A DNA stretch of 64,000 nucleotides from Lachnospiraceae bacterium (GCA_021769135.1 JAETTM010000004.1:47501-111500), one strand, 5' to 3'. Positions 44,275 through 53,810 are shown, counted from the stretch's first letter. The notes: generated by a model not told the origin, from the letters alone. Made by a program: numbers and translations.

Positions 44275-45909
44275 TTATTTTACCAAATCCATAGGGTCAA
44301 TAATGCATTCCAATAACATAGAGCAGTCTTCCTTTAGGAAAGCGTCGATAGTTTCCTGGGCCTTATCCATATTTTCCAGCCGCAGAAAATCCATGCCATA
44401 AGCGGATGACAGCTTTTCCAAATCCGGGCTGCCCGACAAATCCACCACGGAATAGTTGTCTTTATATGCATAATGCTGGAATTCCCTCACCATGCCCAAA
44501 TAATTGTTTTTCAGCACGATAATCTTCACCGGAATATTATGCTGGCGCATAGTTGCCAGCTCCATCATGGACATCTGGAAGGATCCGTCCCCGCATACGG
44601 CCACTACCTGTTTCCCCGGCTGCGCCAGCTTCGCCCCCATAGCGGCCGGAATGGAATACCCCATTGTTCCCATGCCGCCGGAGGTTAAAAAGCGGCCTTT
44701 TTTTACTACATGATATCCGCAGGACCAAATTTGGTTCTGGCCCACATCGGCCACATAAATGCCGTCTTCTTCCATTTTATCCGAAAGCATGGTGATAAAA
44801 CGGGCGGGATCCACATATTTTTTATTCGGCTTTCTTTTTACTGCCATGGACTCCTTATAGCCGTCCAAAAGGCGGATCCATTCTTCGTAGTTGCAGCTTG
44901 TCTGTCCACAGGACATTTCCTGTTCCATCAAATCTTCAAAAATATGCTTTACATCCCCTACCAAAGGAATATGGGGCCCTACATTTTTGCCGATTTCCGC
45001 CGGATCCACATCGATATGTACCAATACCTTATTATTCGTAATCAAATCGGGCTGGTTTACCGCTCTGTCGGCAACCCTTGCCCCTACCATAAGCAACAAA
45101 TCCGATTCGTTCATCGCCCGGTTGGCACAGGGTTTCCCGTTGTTGCCCACCATCCCGTAGTAATAAGGATGTTTTGTCGGCATAGCTCCAATCCCCATCA
45201 TCGTGGATATTACCGGGATTTTATATTTTTCCGAAAACGCCCTTAAAACATCCTCCGCACCGCTTAAAAGCACGCCTCCCCCCGCGCAGATAATCGGGCG
45301 TTTCGCCTTTTCCAGCTCTTTGATGACTTTTTTTATCTGAACCATATTCCCTTTGACCGTCGGCTTGTAAGTCCGCATACTGATTTCTTCCGGATATTGG
45401 AATTTCGTTATCGCCGCATTCTGGATGTCTATAGGAATGTCAATCAAAACAGGCCCTTTGCGCCCTGTATTTGCAATATGGAACGCTTCTTTAAATACCC
45501 TGGGGATATCGTTGACATCCTTTATCAGATAGCTGTATTTTACAAACGACTCCACCGCTCCGGTAATATCCGCCTCCTGGAAAACATCGCTGCCTATCAG
45601 TTCGCTGTTTACCTGCCCGGTAATACATATTAACGGGATGCTATCTGCAAAGGCGGTGGCTATCCCGGTAATCACGTTGGTTGCCCCCGGGCCGGATGTC
45701 ACCGCACACACCCCCGGTTTCCCGGAAACGCGGGTAAAGCCGCTGGCCGCATGGGCGGCGTTCTGCTCTGTCCTTATCAGTATTGTCCTGATATCGGAAT
45801 TCAGTATACTGTTATAGAAAGGGCAAATCGCCACTCCCGGATAACCAAATACAATCTCTACCCCTTCTTTTTCCAAACATTTTATAATAGCATCTGCACC
45901 ATTCATCAT
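44275..45909 (-). CDS. ilvB: Acetolactate synthase large (catalytic) subunit
   Basis: A 544-residue thiamine-diphosphate enzyme forming acetolactate and acetohydroxybutyrate. The catalytic glutamate is in RTEQNAAHAASGFTR; FAD and middle-domain blocks follow; the ThDP motif is VCGDGSFQMSMMELATM to LKNNYLGMVREFQ. The N-terminus is slightly short but starts correctly at MNGADAIIKCLEKEGVE. No T-box leader is seen in the 52-base gap to metH. It heads the ilvB-ilvN-ilvN-ilvC series. Confidence 0.95.
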   Translation of the reverse strand: MMNGADAIIKCLEKEGVEIVFGYPGVAICPFYNSILNSDIRTILIRTEQNAAHAASGFTRVSGKPGVCAVTSGPGATNVITGIATAFADSIPLICITGQVNSELIGSDVFQEADITGAVESFVKYSYLIKDVNDIPRVFKEAFHIANTGRKGPVLIDIPIDIQNAAITKFQYPEEISMRTYKPTVKGNMVQIKKVIKELEKAKRPIICAGGGVLLSGAEDVLRAFSEKYKIPVISTMMGIGAMPTKHPYYYGMVGNNGKPCANRAMNESDLLLMVGARVADRAVNQPDLITNNKVLVHIDVDPAEIGKNVGPHIPLVGDVKHIFEDLMEQEMSCGQTSCNYEEWIRLLDGYKESMAVKRKPNKKYVDPARFITMLSDKMEEDGIYVADVGQNQIWSCGYHVVKKGRFLTSGGMGTMGYSIPAAMGAKLAQPGKQVVAVCGDGSFQMSMMELATMRQHNIPVKIIVLKNNYLGMVREFQHYAYKDNYSVVDLSGSPDLEKLSSAYGMDFLRLENMDKAQETIDAFLKEDCSMLLECIIDPMDLVK

Positions 45910-45961
45910 CTATCCCTCGTCCTTCCGATTTTTTGTCCATTTCCAGAAAAAACATGTTAAC

Positions 45962-48412
45962 TCAACTTTCAATATCCAAGATACGTTTTGCCAGCTTTAC
46001 GGCATCCGCCGCATCCTTGGAATAGCCGTCCGCTCCGATTTCATCCGCATAATCCTGTGTAATTACCGCCCCGCCTATTATCACTTTGGCATCCACTCCC
46101 TGCTCTTTCGCATAAGCGATGACCTTGCCCATTTCCTGCATCGTAGTAGTCATAAGGGCGGACAGTGCAATGATGCTGGCATGATTGGCCTTTGCCGCCT
46201 CGATGATTTTCTCTTTGGGAACATCTTTGCCCAGGTCAATGACCTGAAAACCATGGTTTTTCAGCATAAGGGCCACCAGATTCTTCCCTATGTCATGGAT
46301 ATCCCCTTCCACCGTGGCGATGACCACCGCAGGCATTTCCTTCTTGCCGTTGGATTCCTGCAAAAGGGGCTCCAAATATTCAATAGCCGTTTTCATGGCT
46401 TCGGCGCTGGCGATAAGCTGGGGCAAAAAATATTTCCCTTTGTCAAAAAATTCTCCCACTTCATTGATCGAGGGCAATAAAATATCATTTAATATTTTTC
46501 CAGGAGCCAGGCCCGAATCGAGGGCATTTTTCGTATCTTCGGCTATCCTTTTCTTGTTCCCTTTTAAAACGTCTTCCCTTACATTCTCTGCGGGGGATGC
46601 CGGCTCTTTTTCTTTAGCCTGCCCTTCTTTGCCCGCCGCCTGAACTGTCCGGCTTGTACTTTTAATTTCTTCCCTCCCATTCATCTGTTGGATATAGCGG
46701 ATATCCGCTTCTTTCTTATCCATCAGAAGATCCGCCGCAAAAGCGCTGCAGGATAAAAGTTCCTGGGAAGGGTTGGCAATTGCCATAGTAAGCCCTTCTT
46801 TAATAGCCATGGTCAGGAACGCCGCATTTACATATCCCCTTCCCGGCAGCCCAAAGGATATATTGGACAGGCCGCATATGGTGGCATAGCCCATTTCCTT
46901 ACAATAACGGATAGTTTCCAAAGTCTCCAGAGCGGCTTTCCTATTTGCCCCTACAGTGGTCACAAGGCCATCGACTACGATATCCGTCTTGTCCATTCCT
47001 AATTCCTGGGCTCTGTCCGCAATTTTATGGATAATTTCCTTTTTTTCCTCTAAATTTTCCGGTAGCCCTTTATCCGATAATGGAAGCAGGATAAACATCG
47101 CTCCATATTTTTTGGCAATGGGCAGCAGATTTTCGAATTTTGATTTTTCATAGGATATGGAATTGATCAATGCCCTTCCCGGATACCGCCTAAGCGCCGC
47201 TTCCAACACCTCCACATGGCTGGAATCGATGGCCAAGGGCAGGGAAGTTGCTCCTGCCACTTCCTCCAAGGCATTTAGCATCATCTGCTTCTCATCGATG
47301 CCCCCCATGCCCATATTGATATCCAAAATGCCGGCCCCACAGGCTTCCTGCTCTTGAGCGAACTGGAGCACCATATCCAGGCTTCCCGCCCTCAGCTGTT
47401 CCTGCAGCTTCTTTTTCCCGGTAGGGTTAATCCGTTCACCTACAATAATCAAATTATCCCCTAAACCGAACTCAACTGTTTTTCTTTCCGATGTCAGGTA
47501 TCTTTTTTCCGGTTTTTTCCGGCGGGCCGTTTCCATCCGATACGTCGCTTCTTTCATTTTTTCAATATATTCCGGTGCCGTACCGCAGCAGCCGCCAAGA
47601 AGGGATGCCCCCGCTTCTACCAGCCTGACCATCCCTTCCGCAAAGGCGCTGCTGTCCATGTCATAAGCAGTATTTCCATCCTTGTCCAAAAAAGGCAGAC
47701 CGGCATTGGGTTTGGCAATAATCGGAATGGAAGACGCTTCTGCCATATTCCTGATAATATCCGCCATTTTATCCGGCCCTGTAGAACAATTCGCCCCTAT
47801 GGCGGATGCTCCCAGGCTTTCAAGCACAACAGCCGCCGTCTTCGCATCGGTTCCGTACAGTGTCCGTCCATCGCTTTCAAAGGTCATTGTCACCATGACC
47901 GGCAAATCGCAGCATTCCTTGGCGGCAATCAGCGCTGCCCGGCTCTCCTGCAGGCTCATCATCGTCTCCACCACCAGGACATCCACCCCGGCTTCGACCA
48001 AATACCCTATCTGTTCTTTATATATATTTACCAATTCTTCGAAATCCATAGTGCCGATTGGGGAAAGCTGTTCCCCTGTCATGGTCAAATCACCGGCCAC
48101 CAGACATTTCCCATCAGCCGCTTCCCTTGAAATGGCCACCAATTCCCGGTTCATCCACCCTATCTTCTCTTCCAGCCCATATTCCTTTAGCTTTATGGCA
48201 TTAGCTGAAAAAGTGGGGGCATATATCATATTGCTTCCCGCCTTTATAAATTCCTTTTGTAACCCGACAAGCACTGTCCTGTGCTCCAGAATCCATTCTT
48301 CCGGGCACACCCCCACCGGCATTCCTCTTTTTAACAAGTTGGAGCCGGTGGCCCCATCGAGATAAATAGGATGGCCTGATGCCGCAAATTGCTGAAATTC
48401 TTCCTTTGTCAT
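45962..48412 (-). CDS. metH: Cobalamin-dependent methionine synthase (MetH type, no reactivation domain)
   Basis: An 816-residue enzyme that methylates homocysteine. Domains in order: homocysteine-binding barrel (about 1-295) with zinc-ligand cysteines in IGANCSTGPD and LLGGCCGTAPEY; pterin-binding barrel (about 320-590; GERINPTGKKKLQEQL); cap helices; and a B12-binding Rossmann domain (about 680-816) with EGDIHDIGKNLVALM, the DxHxxG cobalamin motif. The C-terminal SAM-dependent reactivation domain of E. coli MetH is absent, as in many Clostridia, which must supply reactivation separately. A GTG nine codons upstream of the chosen ATG is possible. Its cofactor links it to the riboswitch-controlled uptake operon at 1.7-3 kb. 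Confidence 0.92.
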   Translation of the reverse strand: MTKEEFQQFAASGHPIYLDGATGSNLLKRGMPVGVCPEEWILEHRTVLVGLQKEFIKAGSNMIYAPTFSANAIKLKEYGLEEKIGWMNRELVAISREAADGKCLVAGDLTMTGEQLSPIGTMDFEELVNIYKEQIGYLVEAGVDVLVVETMMSLQESRAALIAAKECCDLPVMVTMTFESDGRTLYGTDAKTAAVVLESLGASAIGANCSTGPDKMADIIRNMAEASSIPIIAKPNAGLPFLDKDGNTAYDMDSSAFAEGMVRLVEAGASLLGGCCGTAPEYIEKMKEATYRMETARRKKPEKRYLTSERKTVEFGLGDNLIIVGERINPTGKKKLQEQLRAGSLDMVLQFAQEQEACGAGILDINMGMGGIDEKQMMLNALEEVAGATSLPLAIDSSHVEVLEAALRRYPGRALINSISYEKSKFENLLPIAKKYGAMFILLPLSDKGLPENLEEKKEIIHKIADRAQELGMDKTDIVVDGLVTTVGANRKAALETLETIRYCKEMGYATICGLSNISFGLPGRGYVNAAFLTMAIKEGLTMAIANPSQELLSCSAFAADLLMDKKEADIRYIQQMNGREEIKSTSRTVQAAGKEGQAKEKEPASPAENVREDVLKGNKKRIAEDTKNALDSGLAPGKILNDILLPSINEVGEFFDKGKYFLPQLIASAEAMKTAIEYLEPLLQESNGKKEMPAVVIATVEGDIHDIGKNLVALMLKNHGFQVIDLGKDVPKEKIIEAAKANHASIIALSALMTTTMQEMGKVIAYAKEQGVDAKVIIGGAVITQDYADEIGADGYSKDAADAVKLAKRILDIES

Positions 48413-48548
48413 ATATCGTTTAAATCCTTTCCAAAGCACATATCCATTTGACTTTACTATGCTAAAGTTAACGTATAGATTCTATGCTATCACAAAATAA
48501 AAAAAACTACAACATTTTTTCATTTCTCAATGCCATAAAACAGAGTTG

Positions 48549-48635
48549 GCCATCAGCGTATTGCACAAAAAGCTGTGGGGTTTCAACGGAGCAAAACGTT
48601 CCGATGAAAACTCACAGCTTTTTTGCGCAATGTGC
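48549..48635. repeat. About 87-bp foldback related to the 23-kb element
   Basis: TTGCACAAAAAGCTGTG near the left end and CACAGCTTTTTTGCGCAA near the right end pair almost fully around a short central loop. The end motifs (attGCACAAAAA and TTTTTGCGCAATGTGCCA) resemble those of the 226-bp foldback at 23053-23278. It lies directly after the chemoreceptor gene and may also act as its terminator. The rest of the 229-base metH upstream gap holds AT-rich sequence and a small dyad (CTTTAGCATAGTAAAG, about 48460). Confidence 0.72.
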
Positions 48636-48641
48636 CAAGAA

Positions 48642-50318
48642 CTATCTAAGCTGGAACTGCTGGACAGATACTTTCATTTCTTCTGCATGGCTGTAAAGGT
48701 CTTTTGCGGACATGGCCGACTTTTCCGCGGTTGCCGCATTTGTTTGAACCACATCCGAAATCTGGTCCATGCCTTGAGTCAGCTGCTGCAGCGACTGCGC
48801 CTGCTGTAATGCAGACTCTGCAATTCGATTCACCAAATCCGTTGACGTTTGCGCACTGGAAACGCCGAAGGAAAGCGCCTCTGTTGTCTCTACCGACAAT
48901 TCCGTTCCGTGCTGTATCAGCTGGATGGAATTTTCAATCAACTCGGTAATATCCTTGGCCGAATCAGAACTTTTATTCGCAAGGCTTTTTACTTCCTCCG
49001 CCACTACGGCAAAGCCTTTGCCTGCTTCACCGGCCCGAGCGGCCTCTACTGCGGCGTTGAGCGCCAAAAGGTTCGTCTGGAAAGAAATATCCTCAATCGT
49101 CTTGATAATACCGCCAATTTGCTGGGATGCCTTGGAGATATTTTCCATAGCGGATGTCAAATCCTTCATTTTCTTGTTGCAGTTTTCCAGCTGGATAGCC
49201 GTATCCGCCGTACACTTTCTAGCATTTTCCGCATCCGCCGATGTACTGTTTACCTGCGTAGATATATCTTGGATGCTGGCTGTCAGCTGCTGAACCGCCG
49301 ATGCCTGTTCTATAGCGCCGCTGGAAAGGGTTTCCGCATCCGATGCCATGCTCCTAGACTTCTCCGACACTTGCCCGGCCGTATAGTTAATATTGGAAAG
49401 GGTACGGTTCAGAGAATCCAAAATCTGTTTCATGGCGTTCTGAATCGGCAAAAATTCTCCCCTGTAATCATTATCAATGGTCAAGTCCATTTTGCCTTCC
49501 GCCATCTGGCTTAGCTTATCGTCGATATCATTGATATATTTTTTTAGCTCCTGTTTCGTCTCATGGATGGATTCCACCAGCATACCAATTTCTGAAGTAT
49601 CCGGTTCCAGGGAAAATTCTGCCGACAAATTGCCTTGGGAAATTTCCCCCATCTGCTCTTTTACTTTTAAAACAGGGCGTAAAACGCCATTCCTGACTAC
49701 TACCATACAAATAAACTGCATAACGGCCACAATCGCCATCGCAATGAATATGGTGATATTGATGAATTTCGTCTTCTTTACTAAAACATCCACTTCATTC
49801 TTGGCCCTTTCGTCCAATTGGCTTAAAAACTGTTCCTTCAGGGAATTGATTTGTACAATTGCCGTACTATAATCGTTCCCATATACGTAATCTATCGCCT
49901 CTTCCCTTTTTCCGGCCATTACATTTTCCATGGCCGCCTCTTCCAAAGGAACCAGCTCATTGGAAAGCGCGGACATAGCATCTATCATTTCCTGTTCTTC
50001 GGAAGTAATCCCGATTTCCTGCATAGCCGCTATTCCCTGGTCCCTGTTTTTTAGATTGTTGATTTCGTTCCAGTAATTATCATAATGAACTTCGTTCCCT
50101 GTCGCGGCAAATGCACGCACTTCATTGGTCAGATAAGAAGACCCGTTCATGAACCGGTTGGCATTATATGTTAGCGCAAACCTGTCATCGTTAGCCTTCC
50201 TCAGTTCTGCATTCGCTTTGCTGTAGCTTAATAGGGATAACACCATGAATATTAAGGAAATAACTGAAACGCCGTTAATAATTAAGATTAATAAAGATTG
50301 ATTCATTGCTTTTTTCAT
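48642..50318 (-). CDS. Methyl-accepting chemotaxis protein
   Basis: A 558-residue receptor. A first membrane helix (about 9-30) is followed by an extracellular four-helix-bundle sensor (about 35-185), a second helix (about 187-210), a HAMP linker (211-265) and a long cytoplasmic signalling coil. The conserved hairpin tip is [20 protein letters not shown] followed by [15 protein letters not shown]. No CheBR target pentapeptide is at the C-terminus. There are no che or fla genes in the window, so it signals to machinery elsewhere. AAAAGGAG precedes the ATG. Confidence 0.94.
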   Translation of the reverse strand: MKKAMNQSLLILIINGVSVISLIFMVLSLLSYSKANAELRKANDDRFALTYNANRFMNGSSYLTNEVRAFAATGNEVHYDNYWNEINNLKNRDQGIAAMQEIGITSEEQEMIDAMSALSNELVPLEEAAMENVMAGKREEAIDYVYGNDYSTAIVQINSLKEQFLSQLDERAKNEVDVLVKKTKFINITIFIAMAIVAVMQFICMVVVRNGVLRPVLKVKEQMGEISQGNLSAEFSLEPDTSEIGMLVESIHETKQELKKYINDIDDKLSQMAEGKMDLTIDNDYRGEFLPIQNAMKQILDSLNRTLSNINYTAGQVSEKSRSMASDAETLSSGAIEQASAVQQLTASIQDISTQVNSTSADAENARKCTADTAIQLENCNKKMKDLTSAMENISKASQQIGGIIKTIEDISFQTNLLALNAAVEAARAGEAGKGFAVVAEEVKSLANKSSDSAKDITELIENSIQLIQHGTELSVETTEALSFGVSSAQTSTDLVNRIAESALQQAQSLQQLTQGMDQISDVVQTNAATAEKSAMSAKDLYSHAEEMKVSVQQFQLR

Positions 50319-50530
50319 TACATCCGCTCCTTTTGGCTAAGTATTTTTATTATTTTCTGCCGCATTGTTAGTTTTTGAGTAAAATTTACTCCCTCACCCG
50401 AAAATACGCGATATATCATTTCTATAATGCAAAAAGCTTCCTTCAAGGTAGAGTATCTCTATTTTACCTAATATGAAAAATTATTTCAACTGCAAACGGC
50501 AAAAATCTGATTGGGTCTGCATTGTATATT

Positions 50531-50564
50531 AAAACGCCACAATTCAAAAGAATTATGGCGTTTT
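50531..50564 (-). terminator. Terminator, near copy of the one at 51743
   Basis: AAAACGCCACAATTC and GAATTATGGCGTTTT form a 15-bp stem with one mismatch-like pair and A/T runs on both sides, so it can work in both directions. It closely matches the terminator of the GGGtGRT gene 1.2 kb away. Confidence 0.8.
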
Positions 50565-50598
50565 ATATGTTATTTTTTCAGTTTTAAATGTAATTAAA

Positions 50599-50715
50599 TC
50601 AAAATTTGCCAGCCTTAGCAGCTTCCTCGATTGACACAGGAAGCCTTGATTTTACGGCGTTTTCAAGCTGTTTGAGTGCTATGCGAGGGTTATCAACTCG
50701 ATTTATATTACTTAA
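50599..50715 (-). pseudogene. Remnant tail resembling the 3' end of the GGGtGRT gene
   Basis: This minus-strand frame ends LPVSIEEAAKAGKF and a stop. The intact gene at 51822 ends VAVSIEEAAKAGKF and a stop. The upstream part of the fragment (NPRIALKQLENAVKSR) has no counterpart in the intact gene, and there is no usable start. Both tails are followed by the same kind of terminator. It is either an integration scar or a recombined gene end. Confidence 0.65.
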
Positions 50716-50717
50716 TT

Positions 50718-51320
50718 TTAACGTCTAACCACTACATCTCTCTTACAGTTATCAAAAAATTCCTCATTTAAAATCAGCACATTATCTACCATAGGCCTTA
50801 TACTATTGATATTCTGCCCCTTTACACCAACCACAACCGTAATTTTACCGATACTTTTTAGAACTTCATATACTTTTATATAATCTGTATCTGCACTCAA
50901 AAAGAACGCTATATCATATGAATTATAAAATGCCTTACTTATAGCATGTGCAGCCAAATTTATATCCGTTCCTTTCTCCACCTTGTAATATGTACTTTTA
51001 TTATCTATCTCCATTGGAATGTTCTCGTCTACCGGTCTTGCAACATATCTTCCCTCAATAACATCTGTATATGGGGCATTTTTCATTCCTGTAACCCAGT
51101 TATAATAATTTTCGAGATATTTATCTTTCATCAAAAATTCATCCGGCTTAGGAACAAATATAAATCCTTTTAGGAAATCTACATTCGAAATCTGAGCGCA
51201 AACATTTCTAAATAATTTATTATAATCTAATTTTATCGTTGGTTTATTAAGGCTTTTATAATATTTCTGCAACGCAATATCAAAATTCATATGATCAATA
51301 AAAACCATTCCCCTTAACAT
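50718..51320 (-). CDS. NYN-domain (PIN-like) putative ribonuclease
   Basis: A 200-residue protein beginning MLRGMVFIDHMNFDIALQ, where the aspartate and asparagine (FIDHMN) are the first acidic site of NYN/PIN nucleases. DIAFFLSADTDYIKVYEVLK gives the second acidic cluster (SADTD) and KITVVVGVKGQNINSIRP the third conserved strand. It probably cleaves RNA in the cytoplasm. GGAGG is six bases upstream of the chosen ATG. The gene is much more AT-rich than its surroundings and lies alone between duplicated tail/terminator sequences, suggesting acquisition by transfer. Defence, toxin or RNA-processing roles are possible. Confidence 0.82.
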   Translation of the reverse strand: MLRGMVFIDHMNFDIALQKYYKSLNKPTIKLDYNKLFRNVCAQISNVDFLKGFIFVPKPDEFLMKDKYLENYYNWVTGMKNAPYTDVIEGRYVARPVDENIPMEIDNKSTYYKVEKGTDINLAAHAISKAFYNSYDIAFFLSADTDYIKVYEVLKSIGKITVVVGVKGQNINSIRPMVDNVLILNEEFFDNCKRDVVVRR

Positions 51321-51742
51321 ACACACCCTCCATAAATCTAAAGGCTTGCATGTATAAAACACACAAGCCCGTTCGTTATCTACAAGAAACCAGTTTCGAA
51401 AAACCGATTTCTTGATGTTATTATATGCAAATACATATAAAAAGTCAACTTCTTTTTTGTACCAAAAATAACCTATCTTTAATAAAAAGCAATTTTTTCT
51501 TTTTTTAGTTTCATTCTATCACATTTTCCAATGTTCACAAAAAATAGCCAGAGAAAAAATGAGGGTTATATGAGGGCTACGAACTCAAATTATCTTGATT
51601 TATCTTGAACACCACAAACATAAAAACCCCAGAACCCGCGCAGTTTCAGGCTATCTTCCCCTTTCATTATGGTGGGAGCAGAAAATACGCCTCTGTCGCA
51701 CCAACCACTAATTTTCAGCAAAAATTTATTCGTATTGTGTTT
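51321..51742. other. Gene-free AT-rich region upstream of the NYN gene
   Basis: This stretch contains the NYN gene's leader and a presumed promoter (AT-rich, no clear match), and on its right a more mixed sequence (about 51600-51720) without a convincing gene or start. The latter could be the edge of a decayed integrated element. I see no tRNA or integrase gene. Confidence 0.5.
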
Positions 51743-51779
51743 AAAAACGCCACAATTCAAATGAATCATGGCGTTTTTT
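51743..51779 (-). terminator. Intrinsic terminator of the GGGtGRT gene
   Basis: On the minus strand a stem of AAAACGCCATGATTC and GAATTGTGGCGTTTT is followed by T residues, 43 bases past the stop of the gene ending at 51822. A near copy is at 50531-50564. Confidence 0.85.
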
Positions 51780-51821
51780 CTGTCTTTACATTATATCTTT
51801 ACGGTTTTCAATTCAACTCAA

Positions 51822-52832
51822 TCAAAATTTGCCTGCTTTCGCCGCTTCCTCGATCGAAACGGCAACCGCAACGGTCATGCCGACCATCGGGTTATTTCCT
51901 GCACCGATAAGGCCCATCATCTCAACATGAGCCGGTACGGAAGAAGAACCTGCGAACTGCGCATCGGAATGCATACGTCCCATAGTATCCGTCATGCCGT
52001 AGGAAGCGGGGCCCGCCGCCATGTTATCCGGGTGAAGGGTACGTCCTGTACCGCCGCCGGAAGCAACGGAGAAATATTTCTTGCCCTGTTCGATACATTC
52101 TTTTTTGTATGTACCCGCAACGGGATGCTGGAATCTGGTAGGATTGGTAGAATTTCCGGTTATGGAAACGTCAACGCCTTCCTTATGCATAATGGCAACG
52201 CCTTCGCATACATCATTTGCACCGTAGCAATTTACTTTTGCACGAAGCCCTTCGGAATACGATTTTCTATAAACCTCTTTTACGGTATTCGTATAAGGGT
52301 CGTACTCGGTTTCCACAAAGGTGAACCCATTAATCCTGGAAATAATCTGTGCAGCATCTTTTCCAAGTCCGTTTAAGATAACCCTCAAAGGTTTCTGGCG
52401 CACTTTATTTGCTTTTTCGGCAATACCGATAGCGCCTTCCGCCGCTGCAAAGGATTCGTGGCCTGCCAGGAAGCAAAAGCACTCGGTTTCCTCTTCCAGA
52501 AGCATCTTGCCCAGATTGCCGTGTCCAAGGCCTACTTTACGGGTATCGGCAACAGAGCCTGGAATACAGAAAGCCTGAAGGCCTTCGCCGATTGCTGCCG
52601 CTGCATCCGCCGCTTTTTTGCAGCCTTTCTTGATTGCGATTGCTGCCCCAACCGTATATGCCCAGCAAGCATTTTCAAAGCAAATCGGCTGAATGCCTTT
52701 TACCTGGTCATAAACGTTAAGCCCAGCATCTTTCGTGATTTTCTCAGCTTCTTCGATAGAAGAGATTCCGTAGCTGTTCAACACGGAATTAATTTTATCA
52801 ATTCTTCTTTCATATGATTCAAATAATGCCAT
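51822..52832 (-). CDS. GGGtGRT protein, unknown function
   Basis: A 336-residue soluble protein named for its signature, seen here as SVASGGGTGRTLHPDN. Other conserved-looking blocks are CFENACWAYTVGAAIAIKKG, KVGLGHGNLGKMLLEE, FLAGHESFAAAEGAIGIAEK and SITGNSTNPTRFQHPVAGTY. Glycine-rich loops suggest nucleotide or phosphate binding, but no known enzyme class fits. It is 14 bases downstream of a NifU-like scaffold gene; this pairing recurs in Clostridia to my knowledge and argues for a role with iron-sulfur clusters. The family is known by name only. Confidence 0.85.
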   Translation of the reverse strand: MALFESYERRIDKINSVLNSYGISSIEEAEKITKDAGLNVYDQVKGIQPICFENACWAYTVGAAIAIKKGCKKAADAAAAIGEGLQAFCIPGSVADTRKVGLGHGNLGKMLLEEETECFCFLAGHESFAAAEGAIGIAEKANKVRQKPLRVILNGLGKDAAQIISRINGFTFVETEYDPYTNTVKEVYRKSYSEGLRAKVNCYGANDVCEGVAIMHKEGVDVSITGNSTNPTRFQHPVAGTYKKECIEQGKKYFSVASGGGTGRTLHPDNMAAGPASYGMTDTMGRMHSDAQFAGSSSVPAHVEMMGLIGAGNNPMVGMTVAVAVSIEEAAKAGKF

Positions 52833-52846
52833 CTTCCAAGTCCTCC

Positions 52847-53539
52847 TTATTCTTCTCTCGGATCAATAATCTTAACAGCATCTGCCACACGGCCATACTG
52901 GCCTTTTGCCTTTTCCCATGCTGTATTCGGATCATCGCCCTTTTTGATGAAATCTGTCATTTTGCCGAGGCTTACGAACTGATAGCCAATAATCTGGTCA
53001 TCTGCATCCAATGCGATACCTGTTACATATCCTTCAGCCATTTCAAGATAACGGGGACCTTTCTTCAAAGTGCCGTACATCGTACCAACCTGGCTTCTTA
53101 ATCCTTTTCCTAAGTCTTCAAGGCCTGCGCCAACCGGAAGTCCGTCTTCGGAAAATGCGCTCTGGCTTCTTCCGTATACAATCTGCAAGAACAATTCCCT
53201 CATGGCAGTATTGATGGCATCGCATACAAGGTCCGTATTCAATGCTTCCATAACTGTTCTTCCCGGCAAAATTTCAGCCGCCATAGCTGCGGAATGGGTC
53301 ATACCGGAGCATCCGATAGTCTCTACCAATGCTTCCTGGATAATGCCTTCCTTTACATTCAGCGTAAGCTTGCAGGCGCCCTGCTGAGGTGCGCACCAGC
53401 CTATACCATGTGTCAAGCCGGAAATATCTTTTACTTCTTTTGCCTTCACCCAATTTGCTTCTTCCGGGATAGGCGCACAGCCGTGATTTACGCCCTGTGC
53501 TACTGTACACATTTCTTCAACTTCCTTTGAATAAATCAT
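52847..53539 (-). CDS. Iron-sulfur cluster assembly scaffold (NifU/IscU N-terminal-like)
   Basis: A 230-residue protein longer than IscU. The U-type scaffold signature appears as VETIGCSGMTHSAAMAAEIL with a nearby GWCAPQQGACKLTL, giving several cysteines able to hold a transient 2Fe-2S or 4Fe-4S cluster. The C-terminal third (about 150-230, YVTGIALDADDQIIGYQFVS) is an extra domain. AAAGGAG precedes the ATG. It is transcribed with the GGGtGRT gene, and no cysteine desulfurase or Suf genes are adjacent. Its client is unknown; the GGGtGRT protein is the obvious candidate. Confidence 0.85.
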   Translation of the reverse strand: MIYSKEVEEMCTVAQGVNHGCAPIPEEANWVKAKEVKDISGLTHGIGWCAPQQGACKLTLNVKEGIIQEALVETIGCSGMTHSAAMAAEILPGRTVMEALNTDLVCDAINTAMRELFLQIVYGRSQSAFSEDGLPVGAGLEDLGKGLRSQVGTMYGTLKKGPRYLEMAEGYVTGIALDADDQIIGYQFVSLGKMTDFIKKGDDPNTAWEKAKGQYGRVADAVKIIDPREE

Positions 53540-53737
53540 GTGAAAACTCCTTTCAATATGTAACTTTTGAATTTTTTACCGGCCGCCAACTTTTTTATCG
53601 GCAGCCCACGCACATAAGTGCGTTTTTCACAATTTAAAAAACTTCAATCCAACTCCTATTTTCGCACATTTCCCCCAAAAAATCCAGTATATTTTAAGAT
53701 ATTTTTCCAGTTTTCCAGTTTAGGTTACAGTTCAAGC

Positions 53738-53798
53738 CAGACCGTCATTTGTCCGGCAAATCGCGCTCGCACGAATTTGACAGAAAGATGATGGTCTG
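53738..53798. repeat. Hairpin element after the beta-helix gene
   Basis: CAGACCGTCAT (53738-53748) and ATGATGGTCTG (53788-53798) form the outer stem, and CAAATCG/CGAATTTG an inner one. No T-run follows. The gap of 271 bases (53540-53810) also holds two small hairpins upstream of the scaffold gene (53582-53606; 53609-53622). The inner core resembles that at 26084-26141. Confidence 0.68.
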
Positions 53799-53810
53799 AG
53801 GGAACGCCCA

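Larger units (their letters stand above)
50319..50717. other. Gene-free region: chemoreceptor promoter side, terminator and gene-tail remnant
   Basis: From 50319 to about 50510 is the AT-rich upstream region of the chemoreceptor gene, with no promoter I would vouch for. A terminator-like hairpin is at 50531-50564 and a degenerate copy of the GGGtGRT gene tail at 50599-50715. The sequence is markedly AT-rich from here to 51.8 kb. Confidence 0.7.

Noticed and set aside
45910..45961. T-box or leucine leader before ilvB
   Set aside because: The gap to metH is 52 bases with no T-box sequence or stem series.
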